The translations under genes and the position numbers were made by a program. A stretch of 64,000 bases of DNA from Kitagawia praeruptora. Lineage: Eukaryota; Streptophyta; Magnoliopsida; Apiales; Apiaceae. The notes under the pieces were generated by a model. The model saw nothing but the letters and a program-made list of their open reading frames with translations. It was not told the DNA's origin and ran no database searches. This document shows, piece after piece, positions 35,245 through 46,871 of this stretch (within the stretch, counting starts at the first letter, position 1; each line of letters starts with the position of its first letter). Location of the stretch: assembly GCA_037693485.1 (NCBI GenBank), contig CM075345.1, positions 87,936,001 to 88,000,000 on the forward strand, read 5' to 3'.

Positions 35245-36101
35245 TAGACCTGCCAATTATTTGTTTAGTATACTTTCGTGTATTTTCGTGTTTCGTGTAT
35301 GTAGTGTCAAATCCAAAACCAACTCTTTAAGGATTCGTTTCGTTTCATGTACGTTTCGTGTCGTGTTTCGTATAATTTTTAAATAAAAATATTTAAATAT
35401 TAATTTTTTACTAATCGAGTCTTAAGTCAATATGTTATAAGTAATGAAGTGTGCTTTAAGTCTTGTGAAACTAAAATTTGAAACTATTTTGTATTTATCT
35501 TATGTAAAAATTATATATATAATATCATGGGCTTTGCTCCATAAAGAACACTCTTATATAAAGAACAATAAAGAACACTATAAAATCATTTATTCCAATA
35601 GATCCATTGGCCCCGCCAGGGGCACCCAATACAAAAAGTTCTTATTTTTTTAGGCTCTATCCATCCAGCAAAAAAAAAAAAAAAAATTTGAAAATTTTAC
35701 TGTTCATGATGACGTCACTGATGACGTCATCGATGAACAGTAAAAATTTCAATTTTTTTTTTTTTTTTTGCTGGATGGATAGAGCCTAAAAAAATAAGAA
35801 CTTTTTGTATTGGGTGGCCCCGCCAGGGGCAATGGATCTATTAGATATGAGGTGTTCTTTGTTGTTCTTTATGGAGTCCAACCCATAATATCATTTTAAA
35901 ATATGTATTCATATAATTTTAATAAAATTATTTAAATATTTAATTATTTCATGTATTTTCGTTTCGTGTCGTGTACCTAAGGGTAAATCCAAAACCGATA
36001 CTAAATTCATCCGTGTAATTTCGTGTTCGTGTACCGCAAAGGTCAACCAAACCCATAATTTTTGTATCGTTTTCATGTGGTGTACGAAATTGCCGGCTCT
36101 A
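35245..36101. mobile_element. hAT-type MITE (857 bp) containing a nested MITE
   Basis: The left end TAGACCTGCCAATTAT and right end AATTGCCGGCTCTA form imperfect TIRs. They are flanked by near-identical 8-bp sequences CTGGTAGT (35237-35244) and CTGATAGT (36102-36109). Subterminal repeats of TTTCGTGT and TTCGTGTCGTGT lie on both sides (35274-35375 and 35955-36085). The nested palindromic MITE at 35529-35884 splits it. Without that insertion it is about 490 bp. Confidence 0.75.
35529..35884. mobile_element. Mutator-type foldback MITE (356 bp) nested in the hAT MITE
   Basis: Flanked by exact 10-bp duplications ATAATATCAT (35519-35528 and 35885-35894). The two arms are near-perfect inverted repeats of about 150 bp: GGCCCCGCCAGGGGC, CAATACAAAAAGTTCTTATT and GGCTCTATCCATCCAGC recur in reverse. 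The centre is a pair of TGATGACGTCA units. The 60-69-codon frames here only read through the arms. Confidence 0.85.
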
Positions 36102-36109
36102 CTGATAGT

Positions 36110-36671
36110 GTATTGAAGATGCTCCCCGTGTATGACCGTCAACTCACTAGCTTTTTGGTGACCCATCAACACGACTTAAAATGCACCTAACTCCATGCAT
36201 CTGTGTTTACTCCTTGAGCTACCTAGCCGGAGCAAAAACAACATTTTTAGGAGAGATGGTTCAATAAAATTAAGGGGATCAATTTCGAGCACAAGTTTGT
36301 CAAGATTTACGATAACCAAAATGTATGCTATTGTATACATTTGATTCAAAATGTTGAGATGTCATTGATTAATTCAATCACTTCATGATGGCATTGCGGA
36401 TGGTGGCCTGCTAGAAAGACAATCCCATCTGTAGCGCCTTAATCTAGAACGTTGAATAAAAAATAATTAGATCCATAATATCTCCTCTTAATCGATCGTT
36501 AATGAAAATATTCCAATAAAGAGACTCACTAGATAAAAATTTTACGGCCAACAACGAATGATCTTAGGAAAACTGAACTTGACATATGTGAGAAATGATT
36601 CGAAATTGATGATAAAAAATTTGTATATACTCTCAAAATTAGTAAGGTAATTGAAAAACAATCAGGGTCAT
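36110..36671. other. Intergenic, no gene seen
   Basis: No repeat structure or coding frame stands out. Confidence 0.4.
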
Positions 36672-36831
36672 TGATAAGTTGATTTCATATCCACTTATAA
36701 CGGTTCATATCGGCTTAAATTGATTAATTTGACCTCAAGTATGTGGTGTTTTTGATGTGTTTGCATTGAGTTTTGCACAACTAATAGTTGGAGGCATTGG
36801 TAGTGTTTAATGACATAATTGTGATGAAATT
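36672..36831 (+). repeat. Relic LTR, left piece
   Basis: TGATAAGTTGATTTCATATC at 36672, followed by CATATCGGCTTAAATTGATT, aligns with the start of the LTR at 26334 (TGATAAGTGGATTTTATATC). It is a related, older LTR, interrupted by the copia element at 36832 and continuing at 41737. Confidence 0.75.
36827..36831. repeat. Copia target duplication AAATT (left)
   Basis: Matched by AAATT at 41732-41736 directly after the 3' LTR. Confidence 0.9.
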
Positions 36832-37173
36832 TGTTGGGTTAATCTTAATTTAGTTTTATTTTTAGTGTGTGAATTGTCTTAATAATTCCTACAGTAGATG
36901 ATTATGCTTGTAAGCAATCAGTAGGAGTGAATAAAGGAGAGATAGACTATGATTAGGAGATTTGCAATATCTGAAGATATGCAATATCAGTTTGTTTTCT
37001 GTTTCCTAGTTTGTAGGAGTTGATAGCTAGTTTGTTTCCTTTATAAATCTTGCAATTTCTTTCAGTATGTATTAAGAGAAAAGAGAGACTTTGGTTCTCA
37101 ACGTGTTTGCTGTTCTTTGTGGGTGTGTGTGTTCGCAGACTATAAGCCATCTTGTGTGCATTATCAAACCACA
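36832..37173 (+). repeat. Copia 5' LTR (342 bp)
   Basis: Starts TGTTGGGTTAATC and ends TCAAACCACA. It differs from the 3' LTR at three sites (C/T in CTTG(C/T)AATTT, and G/T and C/T in ACTTTGGTTCTCAACG). Confidence 0.95.
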
Positions 37174-37175
37174 TT

Positions 37176-37187
37176 TGGTATCAAAGC
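37176..37187 (+). other. Copia primer-binding site
   Basis: TGGTATCAAAGC, two bases after the LTR end. One mismatch to the usual Met-tRNA site TGGTATCAGAGC. Confidence 0.8.
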
Positions 37188-37212
37188 ATCCAGGTTTGGA
37201 TTTTGTCTGTAC

Positions 37213-40200
37213 ATGTCAAAAGTAATGGACGTTGGGAAAGGCAAAGGTGGTAGATCAATGGGCCTAAGCTATCCAATGCTAACTAAGACGAACTATACAG
37301 TTTGGTCAATGAAGATGAAAATTCTGATGCACACGGAGTTTGGGAGGCTGTAGAACAAACAGATCCTAAAGCATCGGCTGTGGAAGAAAGGGTGGATAAG
37401 GTAGCCATGGCAATGATCTATCAGAGTGTCCCCGAGGAGATACTACTGTCTCTCTCAGAGAAGAAACAGGCGAAGGAGGCATGGGATGCGTTAAAGACTA
37501 TGTGTCAGGGCGCAGACAGAGCAAAAGCGGCAAAGATTCAAACCTTGAAGACGGAGTTTGAGGCTCTGACTATGAGAGATTCAGAGCAACTGGACGATTT
37601 CAGTTTGAAGCTTGTCGGATTGGTGACAAATATTCGAGTTCTTGGGGAAGAAATGAAGGAAGCCTATGTGGTTAAAAAATGCTACGTGCAGTGCCATCAA
37701 AGTTTTTGCAAATAGCATCAACTATCGAACAGTTTGGCGATTTGGAGAAAATGACAGTGGAAGAGGTGATCAGTTCGCTAAAGGTCCATGAAGAGAGGCT
37801 AAAGGGAAGCACAAGTACAGAAGTCACGAATGGTCAGGTATTGCTAACAGAGGAAGAGTGGCGCAAGAAAGAAAATAATGACAGCAAACTGCTGCTCACC
37901 AAAGAAGAATGGCAGAAACGGATGAATAGGGGCAATACAGAAGGTAGTTAAAATACGGGAGGTCGTTATGTGAGAGACAAAAGCAGAGTAAGATGTTATA
38001 ATTGCCAAAACTATGGCCATTATGCGTCAGAGGGTAAAAGGGCAAAACGTGAAAGGGAAACGAAGCAAGAGGCACTAATGTCACGAATGGAGGAAGATGA
38101 GCCAGCCTTGTTGTTGGCCAAGCACGAGGTGATGCTGAATGAGAAAGGTGTAACACCAAAGGTGATGTCTGATGATAAAGAAAAGAAAGTAAGTTCAAAT
38201 GTATGGTACCTGGATAACGGAGCAAGCAATCACATGACGGGTGACAAAGAAAAATTCATGGAACTGAACGAAGGGATCACAGGAACAGTCAAATTCGGAG
38301 ATGGTTCAACAGTGAAGATTCAAGGAAAGGGGACAATAATTTTCAAGTGCAAAAATGGAGAGAAACGTACACTAAATGAGGTATTCTATATTCCTTCTTT
38401 GTGTAGTAATATTATAAGTTTGGGCCAACTGTCTGAGGAAGGGAATGAAGTTGTTTTAAAGGGTGATTATCTCTGGGTATATGAGAAACAAGGTAGTTTG
38501 CTTATGAAAGTGAAGCGTTCTTAAAACAGGTTGTATAAGCTACTAGCTGAAACTGTGGTGTCAAAGTGTTTGTTGTCAAAGTCAGAGAAAGAGTCAAATC
38601 TCTGGCACATTCGTTTGGGACATGTCAACTATTTGTCTTTGTCAATGATGTTTAAGAACAATATGGTATATGGCTTGCCTCATATTAATCAGTCAAAGGA
38701 GGTGTGCAGAGGATGCTTAGTATCGAAGCAAGTAAGAAAGGGGTTCCCTCAGAAGGCAACCTATAGTGCAACAAAGGTCCTACAGTTGGTACATGGTGAC
38801 TTGTGTGGTCCTATCGAGCCAACTACACTTGGAGGAAACAAATATTTTTTCTTGTTGGTTGATGACTACAGTCGGGTAATGTGGGTCTATATGCTCAAAA
38901 GCAAGGATGAAGCGTTTAGTGCATTCAAGAAATTCCGAGCTCAGGTGGAGGATGGTGCAGAGAAGAAGATTAAGGTGTTTAGAACTGATCGTGGAGGAGA
39001 GTTCAATTCAAATGATTTTAAAGCGTATTGTGAAGACAATGGGATTGAAAGACATTACACGGCACCTTACACTCCTCAACAGAACGGAGTCGTAGAGAGG
39101 AGAAATAGAACAGTTGTTGAAATGGCTCTGTGTTTTCTGAAGGAAATGAGTTTGCCAGCAACATTGTGGGGAGAGGCTATTCGTCACTCGATATATATTT
39201 TGAATCGTTAGCCAACACGAGCCTTGTCAACTCAGACTCAGTATGAAGCTTGGACTGGAAACAAGCCAGACTTGAGATATGTTCATGTTTTTGGGTGTCT
39301 AACTCACATGAAGATTCCTAATGATCGAATAAAGAAATTGGACGATAGGAGTGTGCAAGTGATCAATCTTGGACGGGAACCTGGTACTAAGGCATATAGG
39401 GTGTATGACCCTGTGAGCAAGCGTATATTTGTTAGCAGGGATGTTGTATTTGAAGAAACGAAGAAATGGCCCTTCTCACAGCTTGAAGAAAAAGAAGATT
39501 ATGAAGAAGGCACATTCTCTGTTCCAGATATTTTTGAAGAAATGAATACTAACAATGGTGAGACTGAGCAGTTGGATGACAGTGACACCTGGGAAGGAGG
39601 TTATGAAACACCTTCAAGATCAGTAACGAGAAGTGCACGTGAAACCAATAGTTCAAGTCACTCAAGTCACTCATCAGGAAATTCAAGTCAATCATCTTCA
39701 TCAGTAACTGGAATTAGCCCTCACAGATATGATGATAGTGGTGAGCCACTACGCTACAAATCACTGCAAGATGTGTATGATAACACAGAGGAAATAGAAT
39801 TGGATCAAGAACTTTTATTTGCAGGGACAGATGAGCCTCAGACGTATGAGCAAGCTGTATGAGATAAGAATTGGAGGGTGGCAATGAAAGGAGAAATTGA
39901 CTCCATCGAAAAGAATCAAACTTGGAAATTGACATAACTGCCTACTGGGAAGAAAGCAATTGACTTAAAGTGGGTATTCAAGATAAAGAAAAATGCAAAT
40001 GGAGATGTCATAAAGTATAAGGCTCGCTTGGTTGCAAAGGGCTATGTGCAAGAGCATGGTATTGATTATGACGAAGTGTTTGCACCAGTTACTAGGTTGG
40101 AGATTGTTCGCTTATTGCTTGCCCTAGCAGCAAAAAACAATTGGCAAGTGCATCATTTGGACGTCAAAACTGCCTTTCTCAACGGAGATATTAGTGAGGA

Positions 40201-41368
40201 AGTATATGTTTCACAGCCTAAAGGTTTTGTCAAAAGTGGACAAGAAACGAAGGTTTATAAGTTGTTTAAAGCTTTGTACAGATTGAAACAAGCACCACGT
40301 GCTTGGTATGCCAAGTTGAATAGTTGCCTTGAAAGGTTGGGTTTCAAATGCTGTCCATCTGAACAAGCAGTGTATACTCGATGTGACAAGGACGATGTGT
40401 TAATAATTGGAGTATATGTCGATGATATCCTGGTAACAGGCTCAAAATTAACGAGTATTGTTTTGTTCAAGGAGCAGATGAGTCAAGTGTTTGAGATGAG
40501 TGATATGGGACAGCTAACTTATTATCTCGGGTTAGAGGTTAAACAAGGAGATGGATTCATCGAGTTAAAACAGAGTGGTTATGCAAGAAAACTTCTCGAA
40601 CAGGCTGGTCTGGCAGATTGCAATGCGACAAAGTATCCTATGGATCCAAGTGAGCAGTTGACAAGAGATGTTGGTGGAAAAGAGGTTGACAGTACCAAGT
40701 ATCGAAGTCTAGTAGGAGGACTGCGATATTTAGTCCACACCAGACCCGATATTGCTTTCTCAGTCGGTATGGTGAGCAGGTATATGGAGCATCCGACTAT
40801 GTTGCATTTGAATGCTGTAAAAAGAATATTGAGGTATGTGAAGGGAACTCTTGCACTTGGATTGGTTTATTCGAAGGCGAGTGGAAATAATGTTTTAACA
40901 GGCTTCTCGGATAGTGACTTGGCTGGCCATGTTGAAGACAGAAGGAGCACTGGTGGAATGGCGTTTTATTTAAATGAAAGTTTAGTAACATGGGTTTCTC
41001 AGAAACAGATATGTGTGGCATTATCCTCTTGTGAGGCCGAATTCATGGCAGCCACTGCAGCTGCGTGTCAAAGTATTTGGTTGCGAAATGTGATGCAACA
41101 AGTGACTAGGGAGAGCATTGGTCCAGTAGTGCTATACATCGACAATACGTCAGCCATTGATCTTGCAAAAAACCCCGTCTTTCATGGTCGTAGCAAGCAT
41201 ATCGATGTTCATTATCATTTTATCAGGGAATGCATAGAGCGTGGTGAAATCATAGTGAAGCATGTGTCGAGTGAGTACCAGCGTGCAGATATACTGACTA
41301 AAGCATTGACGACAGTCAAGTTTGAGCGAATGAGGCAGCTACTGGGAGTCAAAGAATTGTCAGCTTGA
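37213..41368 (+). pseudogene. Copia gag-pol polyprotein, broken
   Basis: Begins ATG 37213 with a UBN2-type gag start (LTKTNYTVWSMKMKILM). The frame shifts at about 37335-37345, and again at an A-run at 37674-37679. From there one phase holds all domains but has stops at 37949 (TAA), 38522 (TAA), 39209 (TAG), 39860 (TGA) and 39935 (TAA). Visible in order: a zinc knuckle CYNCQNYGHYASEG whose last Cys is Gly (from 37994); protease WYLDNGASNHM (from 38203); the GAG-pre-integrase LWHIRLGH and CRGC; integrase D (VHGDLCGP), D (FRTDRGGEF) and E (QQNGVVERRN); reverse transcriptase with YVDD (from 40417); RNase H with SDSDLAGHVEDRRSTGG and SKHIDVHYHFI. The last 446 codons (RT/RNase H) are fully open. 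Confidence 0.95.
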
Positions 41369-41378
41369 AATTAAGATT

Positions 41379-41389
41379 AAGGGAGAGAA
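41379..41389 (+). other. Copia polypurine tract
   Basis: AAGGGAGAGAA directly before the TG of the 3' LTR. Confidence 0.85.
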
Positions 41390-41731
41390 TGTTGGGTTAA
41401 TCTTAATTTAGTTTTATTTTTAGTGTGTGAATTGTCTTAATAATTCCTACAGTAGATGATTATGCTTGTAAGCAATCAGTAGGAGTGAATAAAGGAGAGA
41501 TAGACTATGATTAGGAGATTTGCAATATCTGAAGATATGCAATATCAGTTTGTTTTCTGTTTCCTAGTTTGTAGGAGTTGATAGCTAGTTTGTTTCCTTT
41601 ATAAATCTTGTAATTTCTTTCAGTATGTATTAAGAGAAAAGAGAGACTTTTGTTTTCAACGTGTTTGCTGTTCTTTGTGGGTGTGTGTGTTCGCAGACTA
41701 TAAGCCATCTTGTGTGCATTATCAAACCACA
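41390..41731 (+). repeat. Copia 3' LTR (342 bp)
   Basis: Same ends and length as the 5' LTR; three substitutions by eye. Confidence 0.95.
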
Positions 41732-41736
41732 AAATT

Positions 41737-43080
41737 TAGCTCGAGAGTAGGAGACCAGAAGCAGGCCAGAGATATGTCAAGAAAAGAAGTATCAAGCAAA
41801 TATAATAAAGGAGGGCTTGGAGTTTAAATAGCAAGAGTTGGAGGCTAATTTGATTAAAATTCGGATTTTCCAGGTAGGTTGCGCAGTCTCCACTATTTTG
41901 GTCATATCTGGAATTCTACAAGTCCGTTTGAGGCCCGTAAGCAGTCGTTGGAAAGCTCGGAAGAAGACGAATCTGAATGTAGAAAAGCGTTCTAGCAACT
42001 AGGGCGCAGACGTGCTTGAAAGTGGTGCGGGCGCGCGGTGGCAGGCTGCTGAAATTCCTTATTCAATTTTAAGTTGGATTTTTTATGTTTTCTTGCTGTC
42101 CAAGACGCTGGGCTATAAATACATATGCTACCATCATAAGAGGGGTGTTTTTTTTAACAGAGAGGGAGAGAGGGAGAGAGAGAGAGAGACTTGGAGAAGG
42201 ATTCCCATCGCTCGTGACAAGCAACAGAGATCTAGATCTACTTCATCTTTTGCATTCTTCTGTTAGGCAATACTTTGGATCTTCATTTTTGGATTTGTTT
42301 TCTAAACTTTATTACTCTAGAACTATTGTTTTTATTCATACCTTGTTTATTATCATGTTATCACTAGATCCCATGATGACGAGCCGTTCGATTATGAACT
42401 AATCATTGTCATGGGATTCTAACGGATTTATTTACGGAGTTTAGTAGTTTGATTGCTTTAAAGATTTATGTGTGATGAATTATTAATTTCCTCGTATGGT
42501 TGTGCTTATTCTTTTTGGATGTGTAGCTAACATCTAAATTGTATTGTTAATCTCTATTGAAGCGAAAGTGGATATAGTGATTTAGAACTTGTCATGCTAG
42601 CATAGGATTATGGATGTTTTGACATGCATGATTAGTAATGTAATTTTAACCATCTTATGCTGCCCTATGTGATCTCAATGGAGAACTTGTGCTTAAACCG
42701 TTATGTTTTCAAATCTTATAGACATATAGGGTCTAAACATAATTGGTGTCTGCTTATCTTCTATCTCTTTTGTGGATGTTGAGTAGTTTGGTATACGTAT
42801 ATTGACAGGTAGCGTGTACTTGTTTCGTGTTGTCCGATCAGTTACAATAACCATCACATACATTGATAAAAGGCATCAATTCTAAATGAAGTATTTAATG
42901 AAGTTAAGATCCCATGTTTTATCTCTCATAAGTAAATCAGTTTTAAATCACATTAGTTAATTAATTCTTAGTATTGTTAAATTGCTTGTTAGATAATTTA
43001 GATAATCAAAACACAACTTTGATACTTGGCTTAGCAGTGAATAATAATCATACATTGTTGCATAAGTGCATAATCTGAAA
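41737..43080 (+). repeat. Relic LTR, right piece
   Basis: Continues the relic begun at 36672. It shares with the LTR at 26334 a TATA box region (GGCTATAAATAC at about 42110), GATCTACTTCATCTTTTG, CATGCTAGCATAGG, GACATATAGGGTCTAA, GACAGGTAGCGT and CTTAGCAGTG in the same order. Similarity fades at about 43080, so the 3' end of this LTR is lost. A GA tract lies at 42163-42190. The 84- and 105-codon frames here are chance. Confidence 0.75.
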
Positions 43081-45366
43081 TATACCAGTCAAATCAGGAC
43101 CTCTCCTTTTTAAATCATTTATGATGTCATATATACATATAGTTCTCATATTAACAGATAAATATAACTATAAATATCTGTAATAAACTTTTGCAAATGC
43201 GGACGCATAACTTAACTATATATATATATACAATGTAGAGGAGTAGGGACTCTTGAGCATCATCTGGCCGACTTGCATTTAACCTGAAAAATTGAGCGAT
43301 TTAATGAGTCGCAACTCAGTGAACATAAATCATTCTTATTTTACTCAAGCATATAATCTTTTCTTTATAATCCACAATCATTTAGTTCCCTTTTCATAAA
43401 GACATCTATCCATTTAATAATAATGATCTCATAACAAAATATATTGTTTCTCCTATTTTACCTCCTCTTTAGTGCTCAAACTCATTCTACTTCATTCTGA
43501 AGGCTTAATCTTGTATTTAGCCAAAATACTCTTTTTGCTTACATGCATTTACTAGATAAAAACATATTACCAAAATGTCTCATTTATAAACCTGAAGTTT
43601 TCTCTTAGTGTAACCCGAAATCTTCTTTTTACTTGAAATCACTAGCTACTTCCTTGGTATTGAATTATTTAGTCAATCTCATGCTCAATAATCACGTATA
43701 ATAGAAATTCATAATTTCAACATATATATTCACATAATCTCTTTCAACACCTTGTCAAACACGTACTCACATAATACTTCATTCCATATAATCATCAATC
43801 AATCCAAGTAATCATTTACTATGCATGTATGCAACATGTGTATGAGACTCCACTTTCTTTCACTTTGTTTCTTTACTTTGTTTTGACTGACCAACTTGAC
43901 TTTAGTATCTTCCCGGGATCCTTCCCTTTTTCTTTTCTGTTTTGTTTATAGTCGACTTTTCCTTCACGTGTGGTTTCCAAAACCTTTCTTTTACACGTGA
44001 CGTGAGGTTCCCAAAACCCTTTTTTACACGTTTTCTTTCACATATGGTCACCAAGACCTTTCTTTTCACTTTGATGGCTAGCTAGGCCCTTAAATTCATA
44101 TTCCTGATACTAAAGCAATGACAATCACAACTCCTTTATTTAATCGAATGCAAATGCACAATATGCACATTACTATATCTCATTTCAGTACTTCCTTTCA
44201 TGTACTTACTCATGTACATATTTTCCTTTTATGTAATCCACATTGATCACATAATAACTATATTCATATTTGTGCCATGTTTCACAATATTCTTATTCTC
44301 ATTCATATAACAATTTTCATCTATCAGTGTATTCATACTTCAATTAACTCATATAATATCCGTAGATAATATATAATAAAATTTATGAGAAAATCAAGGT
44401 GATTAATGCTCACCTTAGTTCGCTTCCTTTTCTAGCGTGTGCTAACCCGTTTTATGGTACTAGACTCCTTTGTGGAAACCTTGATCCATGCAATTATAAT
44501 TAGCTATTAAAATCCATAAAATACTTCTATGGATATAATTATACTATTCAAGTAAAACTAATCTTATTAAGAAAATATGTTATTTTCTCTCCTTTTGGTT
44601 AATTACTATTATTCTCATTATACTTCCGAAAATTACCATCTTTGGTATAAACATAGTTCATACCGATACCTAAAACTTTCGTTCTTTAACTTTTTCCAAA
44701 CGAGTCTTTAAACTCGTCCGAAATCTTATCCCAAAATGGTTCCTCAAATTCTTTCCTTAAGAAATCCTTATTAAACCCCTATGTTCCGACATTTTTCATA
44801 ATTCTAAAGCTTAATATTTTTACACGAAAGCTTTTCCATTTTACTCTCTAACATAAGGTATTGCTTTCCTCAATTTTTCAGATTGATACGATTAGTATAG
44901 CTAGGTTAAATATCTGCTCAAAGTTGGTACAAAAACTACTTGTAGAAAGTCAAAAACCATCCACTTCCTCACTGATCAGCCATGTTCAAAAATTCACATA
45001 AATCATAGAATGATCATTTTAACATGAATCCACCTCTGAGACCTTCTATACTCATTGTTTTATTATTCCCCACAATTTCACTTTAAACTAAGGTTGTTAG
45101 CTAGGTGAAACAATTCCCCAAAGTTCAATGTTTCAGCAATTCGTACCTTATGCGCTAATTGTACCAAAACGACCATAAATCCTTACTCGCTAAACGAAAC
45201 CACTCGAAACTTTCGAGGGTGTAAACTAGACTCAAAATAGATTATAGACCCAGCAAATCCACCTCTCTTACATATTTGCAAGTCAATTTAGTGACAATAA
45301 GAAATTGCAGAATGATGATGGTTTATGCACACACTTCATATCTCTTTTTTTTACAAACACAGCCAC

Positions 45367-45370
<4 letters not shown>
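43081..45370. other. Intergenic repeat-derived sequence, no gene seen
   Basis: A short tandem unit (CACGTG-TTCCAAAACC-TTTCTTTTACACG) is repeated about three times at 43960-44080. The stretch 44390-44480 (GGTGATTAATGCTCACCTT) looks like part of an old LTR on the minus strand, but no borders are found. Confidence 0.4.

Positions 45371-45430
<60 letters not shown>
45371..45430. repeat. (TA)n microsatellite
   Basis: About 30 uninterrupted TA units directly left of the hAT MITE. It produces false YIYIYI open frames on both strands. Confidence 0.95.
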
Positions 45431-45436
<6 letters not shown>

Positions 45437-45676
45437 TAGGGATGGCAAAAAAACCCGATCCGACGGATACCCGATCCGATCCGATCCGTTTGGGTCTACC
45501 CAAACCCGATTTTTTGGATTTGGATTTGGATTTGGATCTTATTTTTGGACCCGAAAGAGTTTGGATCTGGATCTGGATCTTAGGTAACCCGATCCGATAC
45601 CCGACCCGAAACCCGAAACCCGATCCAAACCCGATCCGAACCCGAAACCCGATAAAAACCCGATATATATATATAT

Positions 45677-45717
<41 letters not shown>

Positions 45718-45738
45718 CATACATACATATATATATAT

Positions 45739-45783
<45 letters not shown>

Positions 45784-46281
45784 TTTACATACATTTAATA
45801 TTTATTATTATTTAGTATATCATTTTATATATTTGAGATACATATCAAACAAATATACAAATGATCACATATATATATATCCACAATTTTGATTTATTTA
45901 TTTGAATCACAATCTTATTTTTTTTTATTGAAATTCTAATATATTTATATAAATACATATATATAATCTTTATTTTATTATCATTTTTAAATTTTATTTA
46001 TAATATTCTATATTTTTTATGCAACTATAATATTTTTATATTTAAAATTTTAAATATATTTTTTCTTTTATGTTTTGCTTAATGTGATTATTTTAATTTT
46101 TGAATTTTGAATTAAAAACCCGATTTAGACCCGAATCCGATCCGAAACCCGATAAAACCCGAAGATTTGGATTTGGATCTTGATTTTCAAACCCGGATCC
46201 AGACCCGATCCGATCCGAAAACTTTGGATTTGGATTTGGATTTGACCAAACCCGATCCGACCCGACCCGTTGCCATCCCTA
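45437..46281. mobile_element. hAT-type MITE (845 bp)
   Basis: The ends TAGGGATGGCAA and TTGCCATCCCTA are perfect 12-bp TIRs flanked by exact 8-bp duplications TATGAGAG (45429-45436 and 46282-46289). Both subterminal parts are packed with ACCCGATCCGA and GGATTTGGATTT repeats (45450-45662 and 46115-46268). The core has TA and CATA simple repeats. No transposase. Confidence 0.92.
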
Positions 46282-46807
46282 TATGAGAGAAAGAGATCAT
46301 GAGTATTGACAAATGGAATATATAAGCTGAGAAAAATGTGGTGATGATAGTTGGGTATTACAAGAAATAGTATAATAGGTCACCGAAATTAGAGGAGGCA
46401 TGAGGATGGAGGTGGAGAAGTAAATTATGTTTGAATATGTGGCTATGATTAAATATAGAGATAGAATATAAAAGCCTCAAATTAGTTTTCAGTTCTATTT
46501 CAGAATAGGTTCTTATTATAACACTTGCCTATATATATAACACACGTGAATTTACTTACTCATGGTTAGATTTTAGAAATTACGAATTGTTACGTCTTTC
46601 ACTCTTTGAAGTTATGTTTTTTAAATTATTAGGTATGTTTATATTGCCATGATCGCAACTGAAATTTAAGTAAGAAATTTAAGGTAATATCAATTTCCAT
46701 ATAAATATATTTTTTTCACAAATACATCACATTATCATCAATGTTTCAAAACTACAAATTATGTATTTGAAAAATAAAAAAAATCAACTTATATGAATTA
46801 AAATGGT

Positions 46808-46837
46808 GCCCGTGCTTTGCACGGGATTTCATGCTAG
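46808..46837 (+). mobile_element. Helitron 3' terminus (element start not found)
   Basis: Hairpin CCCGTGC-TTT-GCACGGG, then ATTTCATG and CTAG followed by T, the 3' end pattern of a Helitron on the plus strand. The matching 5' TC end to the left could not be placed. Confidence 0.55.
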
Positions 46838-46871
46838 TTATCAAATAATAACTATCGGCTTATTAATGATA

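Larger units (their letters stand above)
36832..41731 (+). mobile_element. Ty1/copia LTR retrotransposon (4.9 kb), complete but disabled
   Basis: 342-bp LTRs at both ends, a primer-binding site, one gag-pol region ordered gag, protease, integrase, reverse transcriptase, RNase H (the copia order), a polypurine tract and 5-bp AAATT target duplications. The LTRs differ at three positions by eye. The short LTRs and gag style are compatible with an Ivana/Oryco- or Ale-like lineage, but I cannot separate these without a tree. Confidence 0.95.

Noticed and set aside
43081..45370. Hidden LTR retrotransposon on the minus strand
   Set aside because: Some LTR-like words (GGTGAGCATTAATC in reverse) but no terminal repeats, primer site or coding motifs could be paired.
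45276..45794. Frames of 66-147 codons rich in YIYIYI on both strands
   Set aside because: Translation of (TA)n, CATA and CCCGATCCGA simple repeats of the microsatellite and hAT MITE.
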